64,000 nt of DNA. Origin: Lathyrus oleraceus (taxonomy: Eukaryota > Streptophyta > Magnoliopsida > Fabales > Fabaceae). The notes under the pieces are model-generated. The model was given only the letters and a program-made list of their open reading frames with translations. It did no database searches and had not been told where the DNA came from. The stretch spans positions 18,460,665 through 18,524,664 of the forward strand of contig NC_066583.1 in assembly GCF_024323335.1 (NCBI RefSeq), given 5' to 3'. The first letter of the stretch is position 1, and every line of letters begins with the position of its first letter. Below, in pieces: positions 46,732-57,000 of this stretch. A program made the position numbers and the translations under genes.

Positions 46732-48268
46732 ACATAAAATATAACAGAAAAATCTTGGACTTGGGCCTCTCTCTTTTGAGCCCACAAAGTCCCAAAAATC
46801 AGGTTATAAATTCTAGACTTCCATCTCCCAAAAAACCCTGGGGAAAAAGATAGTGAGAGAAGAGCTAACGGAGTTCAGAGCAACCTCCAGAGACTGAAAG
46901 GAACTCATCTGCAAAGAACCTACTCTACCTCATATAAACCCTCAGATTGCTTTGCAAACCCAACCGGGCAATTCAATTTCATTCGATCTCTCCAATCAGG
47001 TTTGCCCTATTTCCATTACTCTATGCTTTCAATTTGAATGCTCTGAATGTATGAGGCATTATCGTTAGGTTTTGCATGTGGGTACATGTTTTAGTATGTA
47101 TGTCATGTCTTGATGTATGGATCCTTGCCCCCTGACTTTGAATTTTGATACCCTTTTGATGCATGTGTTTGACAAGAGGTTTAGGCCTCCTACACTTGGT
47201 TGCTTTTTGTGAGCTCTTTTTGTGAATTTTAATGGCATGATTCATGTGGTTACATTTTGATTTGGGGCAACTCTTGATTGCACCCCATCTTGTTATTCTA
47301 ACCTGTTTGTTGAGTTTTTGTGAGGGCTCACATGACTCCTGAAAGGATAGCTTGCTTGGCATTCCACTTTATTTGTGGGATACCACCTGGAGGTTTATTC
47401 CGATTACCTGTATGGACTTGCTTTCTTTGATAGTGCCAGCTTGAGAGATCTCTGGGTTTCTTATTTCTTTAGTTGCCGTTACTTCGGATTTTTATCCGTG
47501 TGGTAGATCTCTTGATCCCTTTATCTTTCCCGCGTTTTACCGCTTTCTTAGCTAGAAGGCCTCAATAGGAGGCAATGTTTTCTTTTGTTTGTTTACTTTT
47601 GTGCCCAAAGACCTCCGTAAAGAGGCAATTGACGGATAAAAGGGATTAGTAGTCAATCCCCCGTTATTCAGTGTGTCGTTCTTTATGCTCACACTACATG
47701 TCGATGCTTCAGAACAAAAGCCCAAGATCTTTTGTCCGATCAGTCAGTGGAGAGGGTTCCACCTTTCTGAATCCCCACTTTTTGTCATGAGCTCACCCCG
47801 TCCAGGGTTAAGAGCTATGAGGTCTTATCCTCATTACCCTTTCGATCTGCTCACCCTGACGTTCAATGTTAGTGGTTAAGAGCCCGTTTGATTACCCTTC
47901 CATGGCTTGTTTGTCGAGGTTGATATGACCCCTCTTGACTAAAGCCCTACCCATGTATGTTTGAGCCCCCTTTGTGGCATTTTACTTTATGCATGTTTAT
48001 TTTGTATGGTGTGATCGTCTCCCCATAAGATTGCTAGGCTTCGTATAGTCTCTCGTTTGCATGTCAATTAAGGTAGCACTGTTCCTTCGTTTAGGACCTC
48101 CTTTTTGCATGAGCATTCCTAAACACAAACAAACTCATTGATTTTTCTTCTCCTAAGAACACATTTACTCCTTCTACTGCAGGCGAGTAAGTCTCCAAAG
48201 GTCGAGCATCCGGTAGATTGCGTAGTAACGTCGTTCGTCCAAAACACAACCTTTAACTCGTAGATTAG

Positions 48269-48438
48269 CCGAACTACGGCTTGCTCTGATTCTCATTCCA
48301 GATGAGATACGTATGCATAAGACGCAACGTCTTAGCGAGCACACTCCTCTTTAACCCCTAGGTAGCCGAGATACGAAGACTCTGATTCTCATATTCAGAT
48401 GAGATACGTATGCAGTGGATGCGACATCCGTGCGAGTC
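48269..48438 (+). other. Two candidate pseudoknot RNA units in C's LTR
   Basis: Units 48269-48341 and 48366-48438. P1 TGCTC/GAGCA and GACTC/GAGTC; P2 TCTCAT/ATGAGA in both; P3 AAGACG-CAA-CGTCTT and GGATG-CGA-CATCC; crossing pair TACG/CGTA in both. C's LTR is otherwise diverged from A and B, so this is independent support for the fold. Confidence 0.72.
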
Positions 48439-48730
48439 ATTTTCTTTTGACCACTCTTTTAGTAAATAGTACATTAGATAAACCCACACCCTTTAGACAA
48501 GAACAACAAAAGTGGATCCCGTAGAGTACTACGGATGCGTAGGGGTGCTAATACCTTCCTTCGCATAATCGGCTCCCAAACCCAAGATTTGGTTGCGAGA
48601 CCTTGTCTTTTCCTTTCTTTTTTCCAGGTTTACTTCGAGCGTTTCCTTTCCCTCCTTCAGGATAAATAACGCAAGGTGGCGACTCTTCTGTCATTCCTTT
48701 TTCGTCGGTTGTTTTTCGCAGGTTGCGATA

Positions 48731-49263
48731 CTTCCCAATAAACAGCTATAGGCCAAGTGGATATCCATTACTTGAAAAGTAATTTGAAAATCACTCGGAC
48801 CTATCTTGATTTGAAGGTCCACTTCTCTAATGACTGTTTTACGAGAACCGTTGAACGCTTTGATTATTACGCCACTGTACCTTATAGGGGCGCCTTGATA
48901 GGAAAGTATGGACGAAGTTTATTTTGGGAGCATGTTCAAAGAGGAACCAGTATTGACCAACACATTGGACAATGTATCCTCCTTACAGTTCATCGAAATA
49001 TGTAGTGCCAGGTTGTGATTTCTGCCTTCCTCAGGAAGCTCTTCACCACAAAAGCTCAGATTATTGTAGGAAGTAATGTTAGCAACAATATGGTCAAACT
49101 GATCCACAGTAACATCATGCTCAACGTAGGCTTGCTCGAGTACCTTCTGCAACGCTTCTCTGTGTGCTTCATAATTCATTAACAAAGATAACACTGAAAT
49201 CTTTGACGGAGTTTGGAGCAGCTGCTCCACCACATTAAACTCACTCCGCTTAATCAACCTCAA
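48731..49263 (-). pseudogene. Protease region of outer Ogre D, truncated by C
   Basis: Minus-strand coding for a conserved Ogre segment (NVVEQLLQTPSKISVLSLLM), then the protease active site NTGSSLNMLPK (usual form DTGSSLNVLPK, so Asp is replaced by Asn), and further downstream VMDIHLAYSCLLG, where C is inserted. In-frame stops occur (one directly after LPK). D is a dead, older copy. Confidence 0.85.
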
Positions 49264-51470
49264 AATTTAATCATCATCATTAGTCTTTAGCTTGCTAGAT
49301 TCACCAGACTAACATATTGAAGCATTAGCGAGTTTCACCATAGGTACATCCACCTTCTTACTGATTGAAACATCCTCTGCCTCCCTTGGAAAGACCGGAC
49401 CAAAAACACGACCACTACAGATCACCTTTGCAATAGCAGTTATATTCACCATAGAATATGCCACAGGTAACAGAATCTCTTAACCATTCTCCACCATTGT
49501 GGCATTATACTAATAAGGCACAACTTTATCGGATGCGTACGGGACAGGGCCCGCTAACCATATAACCAACGGGGATATCGATCTATTAATGTTGTTGTTA
49601 TTGTTGCTATTAAATTGGATTAATACCCGCTCAGGGGTCTTGGACACTGGCACAATCACATTGACATCATCTCCCATATCCCTTTATTGTTTAATATGGA
49701 TTACATTCTCATCCATCAACTTCTGGATATCTCTTTTGGCAATTAGGCACCCACGAGGGTTCACACTACAAATTGTACAACCATCATGGTCGTGCTCATA
49801 ATCGCTTATCAAATACAAAGTTCTATGCATCTCCACCAAAGACCTACGGACACGTCGTACATCAAAGACTCAGAAATATCCTGGACAACCATCCACCATG
49901 TTGATAGTAGCATTAACATGACTAGGCAATGGATTGGCTTTCACATTAGGCGCACAGTCCTTAAAGGACGCCATCCCACTCTTCACAAGCTTTTGTACTT
50001 CGTACTTCAACGGGTAGCAATTCTCGATGTCATGGTTGGGGGTCCCCTGGTGAAAGGCATAACGGAGTTCAGGTTTGTACCACCATGGAAGTGGCTCAGG
50101 AATCTGAGGTAGATTTATTGGTTGGATGAGGTTCTTGAGAACCAAAGATGGATACAGTTCTGCATAGGACATAGGAATTGGGTCAAAAGAGACCTTCTTC
50201 CTCTCAAAGTTTTGCTAGTAATTATTTTTGTTGTTGTAGTTGGTTCTTTGTTGCGTTTGTTGTTGACGTTGTTGTTGAATCGGAACAGATTGATAATTGG
50301 AATTATTGGAAAATACAGGAACTACTGAAGAAACTTGATGTTGGTGTTGACAAGGTTGAGAACTCCTTCTGACATGATACCTCCTCTGCCTCCCTACAGA
50401 TACTGAATTGGTTTCCCCCTCCTTTCTTTTGGAGAAACCACCACTGCACTTCTTACTGGATGATACTTCTTCCTTGGACAAACGTCCTTCACGGACTCCC
50501 TCTTCTAATCTCATCCCCATGTTTAGCATTTCGATAAAATCACTGGGGGAACTCAATCATACGTTCGTAGTAAAACAAACTCAAAGTCTTCAGGAAAATC
50601 TTCGTTATTTCTTTCTCTTCTAATGGAGGATTAATCTGAGCAGCAGGTTCCCTCCACCTCTGAGCATACTCTTTAAACGTCTCCTTCTCCTTCTAAGAAA
50701 TAGACCTCAACTGGTCTCTATCAGGCGCCATATCAATATTGTATTTGTACTTCTTAACAAAAGCTTCACCCAAATCGTTGAACGTACGGACACTTGCGCT
50801 ATCCAACCCCATATATCATCTCAAAGAAGCACCGGTCAAACTGTCTTGAAAGTAGTGAATCAATAACTGGTCATGATCAGTTTGAGTAGACATTTTTCTG
50901 GCGTACATCACAAGGTGGCTTAGTGGACAAGTGTTTCCCTTATACTTTTCAAAGTCAGGGACTTTGAACTTCATCGGGACCTTCACATTTGGTACTAAGC
51001 AGAGTTCAGCAGCACTCTTACCAAACAAGTTATTTCCCCTCAATGTTTTCAACTCCTTTCACAGCTCAAGGAATTGATCCTTCATTTTTTCCATCTTCTC
51101 GTATACGTTTGGGACCTCAAATGGCTCATAAAGGTATATAGTTTCATCAACATGAGGCAAAGTATGAACAACTGGAGGCGACACAGACATGACCGGGCTA
51201 GATGTCGGCATATAAGCAAAGGTAGGTGCAAACCCTTCAAGTACAAAGTTTGGTGGCATTCCCCACGGGAATCCAACAGGCATAGATAGACCGGATTGGC
51301 TGACAACAATGGGAACAGTTGAGGTAGCGACCTCAGAAATGACAGTCCTCTAGGGAGGAGTTGCTAGAGTTGGTAAAGACTGATTCTGCGCAGCGAGAAC
51401 AGACTCCATCATGGCAGTCAACCGTGTAATCTTATCCTTCAGTTCTCTATTCTCTTATTCCAAATGTTTC
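49264..51470 (-). pseudogene. Gag of outer Ogre D
   Basis: Several frames separated by stops, in gag order on the minus strand: Pro-rich N-terminal region (MPVGFPWGMPPN, 51283); capsid core with FKVPDFEKYKGNTCP and QDSLTGASLR (about 50816-51052); FIEMLNMGMRLEEGV (50556), then a Gln/Asn-rich stretch; WWYKPELRYAFH with NHDIENCYPLK (about 50100-49990). The stretch 49264-49870 joins gag to protease with multiple stops. Gag would form the virus-like particle. It shows the capsid core that A and B have lost. Confidence 0.82.
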
Positions 51471-51773
51471 ATGATCTTGGGTTGATTTGTGCGAGTGTTG
51501 TATCGGTGAATCAGCTTGGCTGAAGCACAAAAGAATAACCGATAAGACATCTGGCAGAAGAAAACCTGTTATGCAAATGATGCATGAAATGCAATTTTTT
51601 TGTTTATTTTTAATTTCAAGGAACATATGAACTTCTATTTGCAAGTATTAAATAATAACAATAGTAACAATTTGATTGACCATAAAAATCTCTTTTATTC
51701 ATAAAATTTGGAAGTATTACACTGAGTACAATTTCAGAAACCAAAGTACAAATACAAGAGAAAAGGAAACTAA
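51471..51773 (-). other. Spacer between ORF1 and gag of Ogre D
   Basis: AT-rich with no credible coding. Contains ATGCAAATGATGCATG-like repeats similar to A's leader near 11580. Confidence 0.5.
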
Positions 51774-51828
51774 TCATCCTAAGGATCCCATAGCAACATT
51801 GTCAGATGATTTGGCTACTGGCGCGTAC
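51774..51828 (-). pseudogene. Last codons of ORF1 of Ogre D
   Basis: Minus-strand continuation, in phase, of the ORF1 frame from 60481 across element F, ending at TGA (51774-51776). Confidence 0.65.
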
Positions 51829-53884
51829 TGTAACACCCCGATAATAATATAATAATTATTTAAATTAAGTTAATAATATGTTTATTAATTTAATTTGATA
51901 ATTGAATTATTATTATTATTATTTTGGAATAATAATTATTGGGATAATTATTTATTGGAATAAAATAAGTTGGAATAATAAAAAGTCCCATTTTTTTGGT
52001 AAAAAGGGTTTGCACGTGAAAAGGAAAACACAGAGAAGCGGTTGAAAGTGGAAAAAGGGCAAAAAGGCAGAGCAAGAGAAGAGGAAAAGCTTGGAGCTCA
52101 GAGATTGCTGGATTAACTCAGGTAAGGGGGGTTTATCATCAATTAACGAGTATTATGGGATGATATGTACTGGGTAGTAAGAAACTATTGTTTTACCTCT
52201 GATTAGATTGATGCATGATGAATTGTGAACTCTTTGGATGAACGAAATTGGGGTATAATTGAGGAAGAAATTCGTAGAAATTAGATGTAAAAGTGTCAAA
52301 TTTTGTGTGATCGAATAAGATACGAATTGTGTTGAAAATATGAATGATTTCTGTGTAGAAATTGGACTGTGGAAGGTTGGGTTGAGTAGATCTCGTAGCA
52401 GAGAAAGCCATTGCAGATCTGAGAGTTCTGGTCTCTGGTCATACGCGTATGGCACTAGGCAATACGCGTATGAGATGGCTGGTACGCGTATGGATGAGGC
52501 CTTACGCGTATGAGTGAAAAAGATGATATTTTGAACGTAAATTGGTCTCTGTTGGTACGCGTAATGGGGGATTGTTACGCGTAGCATACGCGTATGAGAC
52601 AGGTGATACGCGTATGGGCTGGGCGAGGAAATGCGCAATACGCGTATGAGAGTGGGCAGTACGCGTATGGACCTGGTCAGGTTTGGGCAATACGCGTATG
52701 GGCATAGGCAATACGCGTATGGGCAGAATTGTGAATTTTCTGTGCTGTTGTTGTGCAGTTTCTGATTGTTTAGGCTGAGTGTGTAATTCAGCTGATGTAT
52801 GACATATTAGGGATCATTTCCCGTGGCTTGGAGTAGTATAGGTATTAGTAGAGTGTACTAATACTGTGGTTGTTGTTTGGCATGATCTGATATGCTTATG
52901 TGATAAAATATTGATGATGTATGATGATATATATATTGTTGTGAGTGTATATATTATGCATGTTGTTGATGCTGCATTTGCTAGATGATTAGCATGCATG
53001 GCATAGCCTGTGGGGCTGTAGCTAATTCCCATGGTGAGGAATTAGTGAGTGAATTGTTATGGAATTGTTGTTGATGTTTGCATACTAGATGCTTAGTGTG
53101 CATAGTCTAGCCTTCGGGGCTGTAGCTAATTCCCATGGTGAGGAATTAGTGAGTGAGTCATTAGATCTCAAATGAGTGGGACTAGTGAGCTTAGTAGCCG
53201 TATCTGGATTTGATCGGTGAGCTTGAACTGTATGTTCAAGAATAGTCGGTACCGCATGTGTGGAGTCTCATTGCATAATGAATGTATGGCATATAATATG
53301 AATGGATGTATTCCAGTATTATATGTGTGTTGTGTGTTGTGTTGTTGATGTTGAGTATGGTTGAGATTATACATATGCTATATGTTACTGTTGAATATGA
53401 TGTTTGAATGGATATTGCCGTTGCTGAGTGCGTAGTCTGATTGGGGTGAATTGATGTGTTATTTACTTAGCATTACATGTTGTTCTATAATGCTTATTAT
53501 ATTGATTGAGGAACTCACCCTTACATCTATTTTTCAGGTAACGAGCAGTGAGTTGAGTAGAAGCTAGTGCTATGGAGTCTAGTGTCGTCCTTAGTGGGTC
53601 ATGCTCTGGTAGATGTAACATCGGGAGGGAATGTTTGACTATGTTTTAATTTAGTTGTCGATTCAACTTTACATGTAATGTAGTACATGATTTGAATGTC
53701 GATGTTTTATAACCGCTGCGAATTATGCAAAAGAGTCTTATTTTGATTAAATAAATGAGCATGACAGGATAATTTGATGATTGTTGTGAAATGATTGTGT
53801 GACACCCTTCGGGGCATAATTACTCTGATTTGATATGTTATATATTTTAATTAAATATTTTGGGGTATTTAGAAGGGTGTTACA
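51829..53884 (+). repeat. 5' LTR of F
   Basis: 2056 bp, starting TGTAACACCCC. Contains a phased array of 12 TACGCGTA palindromes (52442-52719) and a 104-bp tandem duplication with the inverted repeat TAATTCC/GGAATTA (53023-53044 and 53127-53148). ORFs on the other strand (PYAY-type peptides) are by-products of the palindrome array. Confidence 0.95.
52442..52719. repeat. Phased array of 12 TACGCGTA palindromes in F's 5' LTR
   Basis: Copies start at 52442, 52463, 52483, 52503, 52556, 52576, 52587, 52607, 52639, 52660, 52691 and 52712. Gaps are 21, 20, 20, 53, 20, 11, 20, 32, 21, 31 and 21 bp, all close to multiples of 10.5. The sequence between copies is not conserved. The right LTR has the same array at 59035-59312. 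Confidence 0.9.
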
Positions 53885-53888
53885 TTAG

Positions 53889-53900
53889 TGGTATCAGAGC
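53889..53900 (+). promoter_or_regulatory. Primer binding site of F
   Basis: TGGTATCAGAGC, complementary to the 3' end of initiator tRNA-Met, four bases after the LTR, as usual for chromoviruses. Confidence 0.95.
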
Positions 53901-54008
53901 ATAGTCGGTCGAGTCGAGTCGTAATTATTCTGTTTCCCCTGTACGGTATAGGTGTTGTGTAACCTATCAGTACTCATTGTTTTAGTTGTTTGGGTTTTCA
54001 GAATAGAG

Positions 54009-57000
54009 ATGGCTGGAAGAGGTAGAGATGATGCTGCAATTGCTGAGGCTCTGGGTATGCTAGCTGGAGTACTTGGAGGAAATCCGAATGTTGTGGGAAT
54101 GGGAGCTGCTCGTCAACTGAGTGAGTTCCAGAAGAACAATCCTCCAATGTTCAAGGGAGCATACGATCCAGATGGCGCTCAAAAGTGGTTGAAGGAAATA
54201 GAGAGAATCTTCCGAGTGACTGAGTGTGCTGATAACCAGAAGGTCAGGTTCGGTACGCATATGCTGTCAGAGGAAGCTGATGATTGGTGGGTTGCTACCC
54301 GCACTGAGTTGGAATCTGCTGGAAATGCTGAGATCACTTGGGCTATGTTCAGAGAGAGATTCCTGAGGAAGTATTTTCCAGAGGATGTTAGAGGGAAGAA
54401 AGAGATAGAATTTTTGGAATTGAAGCAGGGTAACAAGTCTGTTACTGAGTATGCTGCTAAGTTCACAGAGCTGTCAAAGTATTATACTCCCTATAGTGAG
54501 GCTGCTGGAGAATTTTCGAAGTGTGTGAAGTTTGAGAACGGGTTGCGTCCCGAGATCAAGCAGGCGATTGGATATCAGCGGATCAGGGTGTTTTCTGATT
54601 TGGTCGACTGTTGCAGGATTTTCGAACAGGATTCCAAGGCTAGAGCAGAGAGCTATCAGCAAAGGGTTGATAGGAAAGGTAAGAATCAGATTGATCGTGG
54701 AAGACCGTACGCAGCTGGCAAAGGTTTCCAGAGGCAGAGTGGGATGAAGAGGCCTAGTGGGGGAGACTCTAGTGCTCCTGTTAAGTGTTACAGATGTGGT
54801 CGGGCTGGACATCGTGTTCATGAGTGTACCAGCGCTGAGATGAAGTGTTTCAAGTGTGGAAAAGGTGGTCATTTGGCTGCAGAGTGTCGGTTGAAGACTG
54901 TGACTTGTTTCAACTGTGGAGAGTTGGGTCATATCAGTCCACAGTGTCCTAAGCCGAAGAAAGAGAATCAGTCAGGAGGCAAGGTCTTTGCTTTATCGGG
55001 TTCTGAGACTTCTGCAGATGATCGTTTGATCCGAGGTACGTGTTATATTAATGGCTTTCCTCTTGTAGCTATTATTGACACAGGTGCTACTCATTCTTTT
55101 ATATCCTTGGATTGTGCTGTGAAACTTAAGTTAGAGATATCTGAAATGCTTGGAAGTATGGTGATTGATACTCCTGCGAAGGGTTCAGTAACTACTACTT
55201 CAGTTTGTCTAAGTTGTCCCTTGAGTATTTTTGGTAGAGACTTTGGGATAGACCTTGTGTGTCTTCCACTAGTACAGGTTGATGTTATCCTGGGTATGAA
55301 CTGGTTAGTGTTTAACCGAGTCTATATCAACTGTTTTGATAAGACTGTGATTTTTCCTGAGATTGAGGAAGGGAAGAATTTGTTCCTATCTGCAAGACAG
55401 GTGAATGAGGCAGTAGTAGATGGGGCAGAGTTGTTTATGCTGTTGGCGACTATGGAAGCTAAAGATAAACTGGTGATTGGTGATCTAGCTGTGGTGTGTG
55501 ATTTTCCTGATGTGTTTCCGGAAGAGGTGAATGAATTGCCGCCAGAGCGTGAAGTTGAGTTCTCGATTGATTTGGTACCTGGTACTAGACCGATATCGAT
55601 GGCTCCGTACCGTATGTCTGCTGTTGAGTTAGCTGAATTGAAGAGTCAGCTGGAAGATCTGTTGGATAAGAAATTTATTCGTCCGAGCGTGTCACCGTGG
55701 GGTGCGCCAGTGTTATTGGTCAAGAAGAAAGAAGGTACTATGAGGTTGTGTGTGGACTACAGGCAACTGAATAAAGTGACGATCAAGAATCGGTATCCTT
55801 TGCCGAGGATCGATGATTTGATGGATCAATTGGTTGGTGCGAGTGTGTTCAGCAAAATAGATTTGAGATCTGGGTATCATCAGATACGTGTGAAAACTGA
55901 AGATATTCAGAAGACTGCTTTCAGAACAAGGTATGGACATTATGAGTATTCTGTAATGCCTTTTGGTGTGACTAATGCGCCTGGAGTATTTATGGAGTAT
56001 ATGAATAGGATTTTCCATCCGTACCTAGATAAGTTTGTTGTGGTGTTTATTGATGATATTTTGGTGTATTCGAAATCTGAAGAAGAGCATGCTGAGCATT
56101 TGAGAGTGGTTTTAGAAGTTCTACGAGAAAAGAAGTTATTTGCTAAACTCTCTAAATGTGAATTTTGGTTAGGAGAGGTTAGTTTTCTTGGTCATGTGAT
56201 TTCAAGAGGTGGTGTTGCTGTTGATCCTTCTAAGATAGAAGCGGTATCTAAGTGGGAAGCTCCGAAGTCTGTTGCTGAGATTCGAAGTTTTCTTGGTTTG
56301 GCTGGTTATTATAGGAAATTCATTGAGGGATTTTCTAAGTTGGCGTTACCGTTGACGATGTTGACTAGAAAGGGGCAAGCGTTTGTTTGGGATTCGAAAT
56401 GTGAAGAAGGTTTCCGAGAGTTAAAGAAAAGGTTGACTACTGCTCCTATCCTGATATTACCGAGTTCGTCGGAATCATTTGAGGTTTATTGTGATGCTTC
56501 ATTGTTGGGTTTAGGTGGTGTGTTGATGCAGAATAAGCAGGTTATAGCTTATGCTTCGAGACAGCTAAGGGTTCATGAGAGGAACTATCCGACGCACGAT
56601 TTAGAGTTGGCAGCTGTGGTATTTGTTCTGAAGTTATGGAGGCATTATTTGTACGGATCAAGATTTGAGGTCTTCAGTGATCATAAAAGTTTGAAGTATT
56701 TGTTTGATCAGAAAGAGCTAAATATGAGACAGAGGAGATGGTTAGAATTTCTGAAGGATTATGATTTTGGTTTGAATTACCATCCGGGTAAAGCAAACGT
56801 AGTAGCTGATGCATTGAGTCGGAAATCATTACATATGTCTATGTTAATGGTTAAAGAATTGGATTTAATTGAGCAGTTTAGAGATTTGAGTTTGGTGTGT
56901 GAGAGTACTCACAATAGTGTTAAATTGGGAATGTTGAAGTTGACGAGTAATATTTTGGAGGAGATCAGAGAGGGTCAGAAATCCGATATGCTTTTGGTTG

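Larger units (their letters stand above)
1..48730 (+). mobile_element. Ogre-type Ty3/gypsy element C, 5' part outside window, split by A and B
   Basis: Plus-strand element read as gag-pro (1-838, 15945-16021), an intron-like gap, pol (16280-19753), a repeat-rich 3' UTR (19754-21714 and 46151-46379), a polypurine tract (46380-46396) and a 3' LTR (46397-48730). The order PR, gap, RT, RNase H, archaeal-type RNase H, integrase and the long 3' UTR fit the Ogre/Tat lineage (family knowledge). Element A interrupts it at 839-15939 and B at 21720-46145, each with an exact 5-bp target duplication, so the three C segments rejoin cleanly. C itself lies in the protease gene of minus-strand element D: D's sequence stops exactly where C's LTR ends. 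The expected duplication is CTTCC (48731-48735), whose partner lies left of the window. Pol is broken, so C is non-functional. Confidence 0.9.
46397..48730 (+). repeat. 3' LTR of Ogre C, 2.33 kb
   Basis: Starts TGTAATACCCC and ends ...TTGCGATA, where D's protease sequence resumes. The expected terminal CA appears as TA, so the end is inferred partly from that junction. It contains an (AAAT)n microsatellite, two pseudoknot units and the conserved hairpin at 48519-48534 followed by GATGCGTAGGGGTGC, shared with all the other Ogre-type LTRs here although the rest differs. Confidence 0.85.

Noticed and set aside
52153..52711. Minus-strand ORFs with repeated PYAY / SYAY peptides in F's LTR
   Set aside because: The peptide repeat is the translation of the phased TACGCGTATG words. 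It lies in an LTR, antisense to the element.
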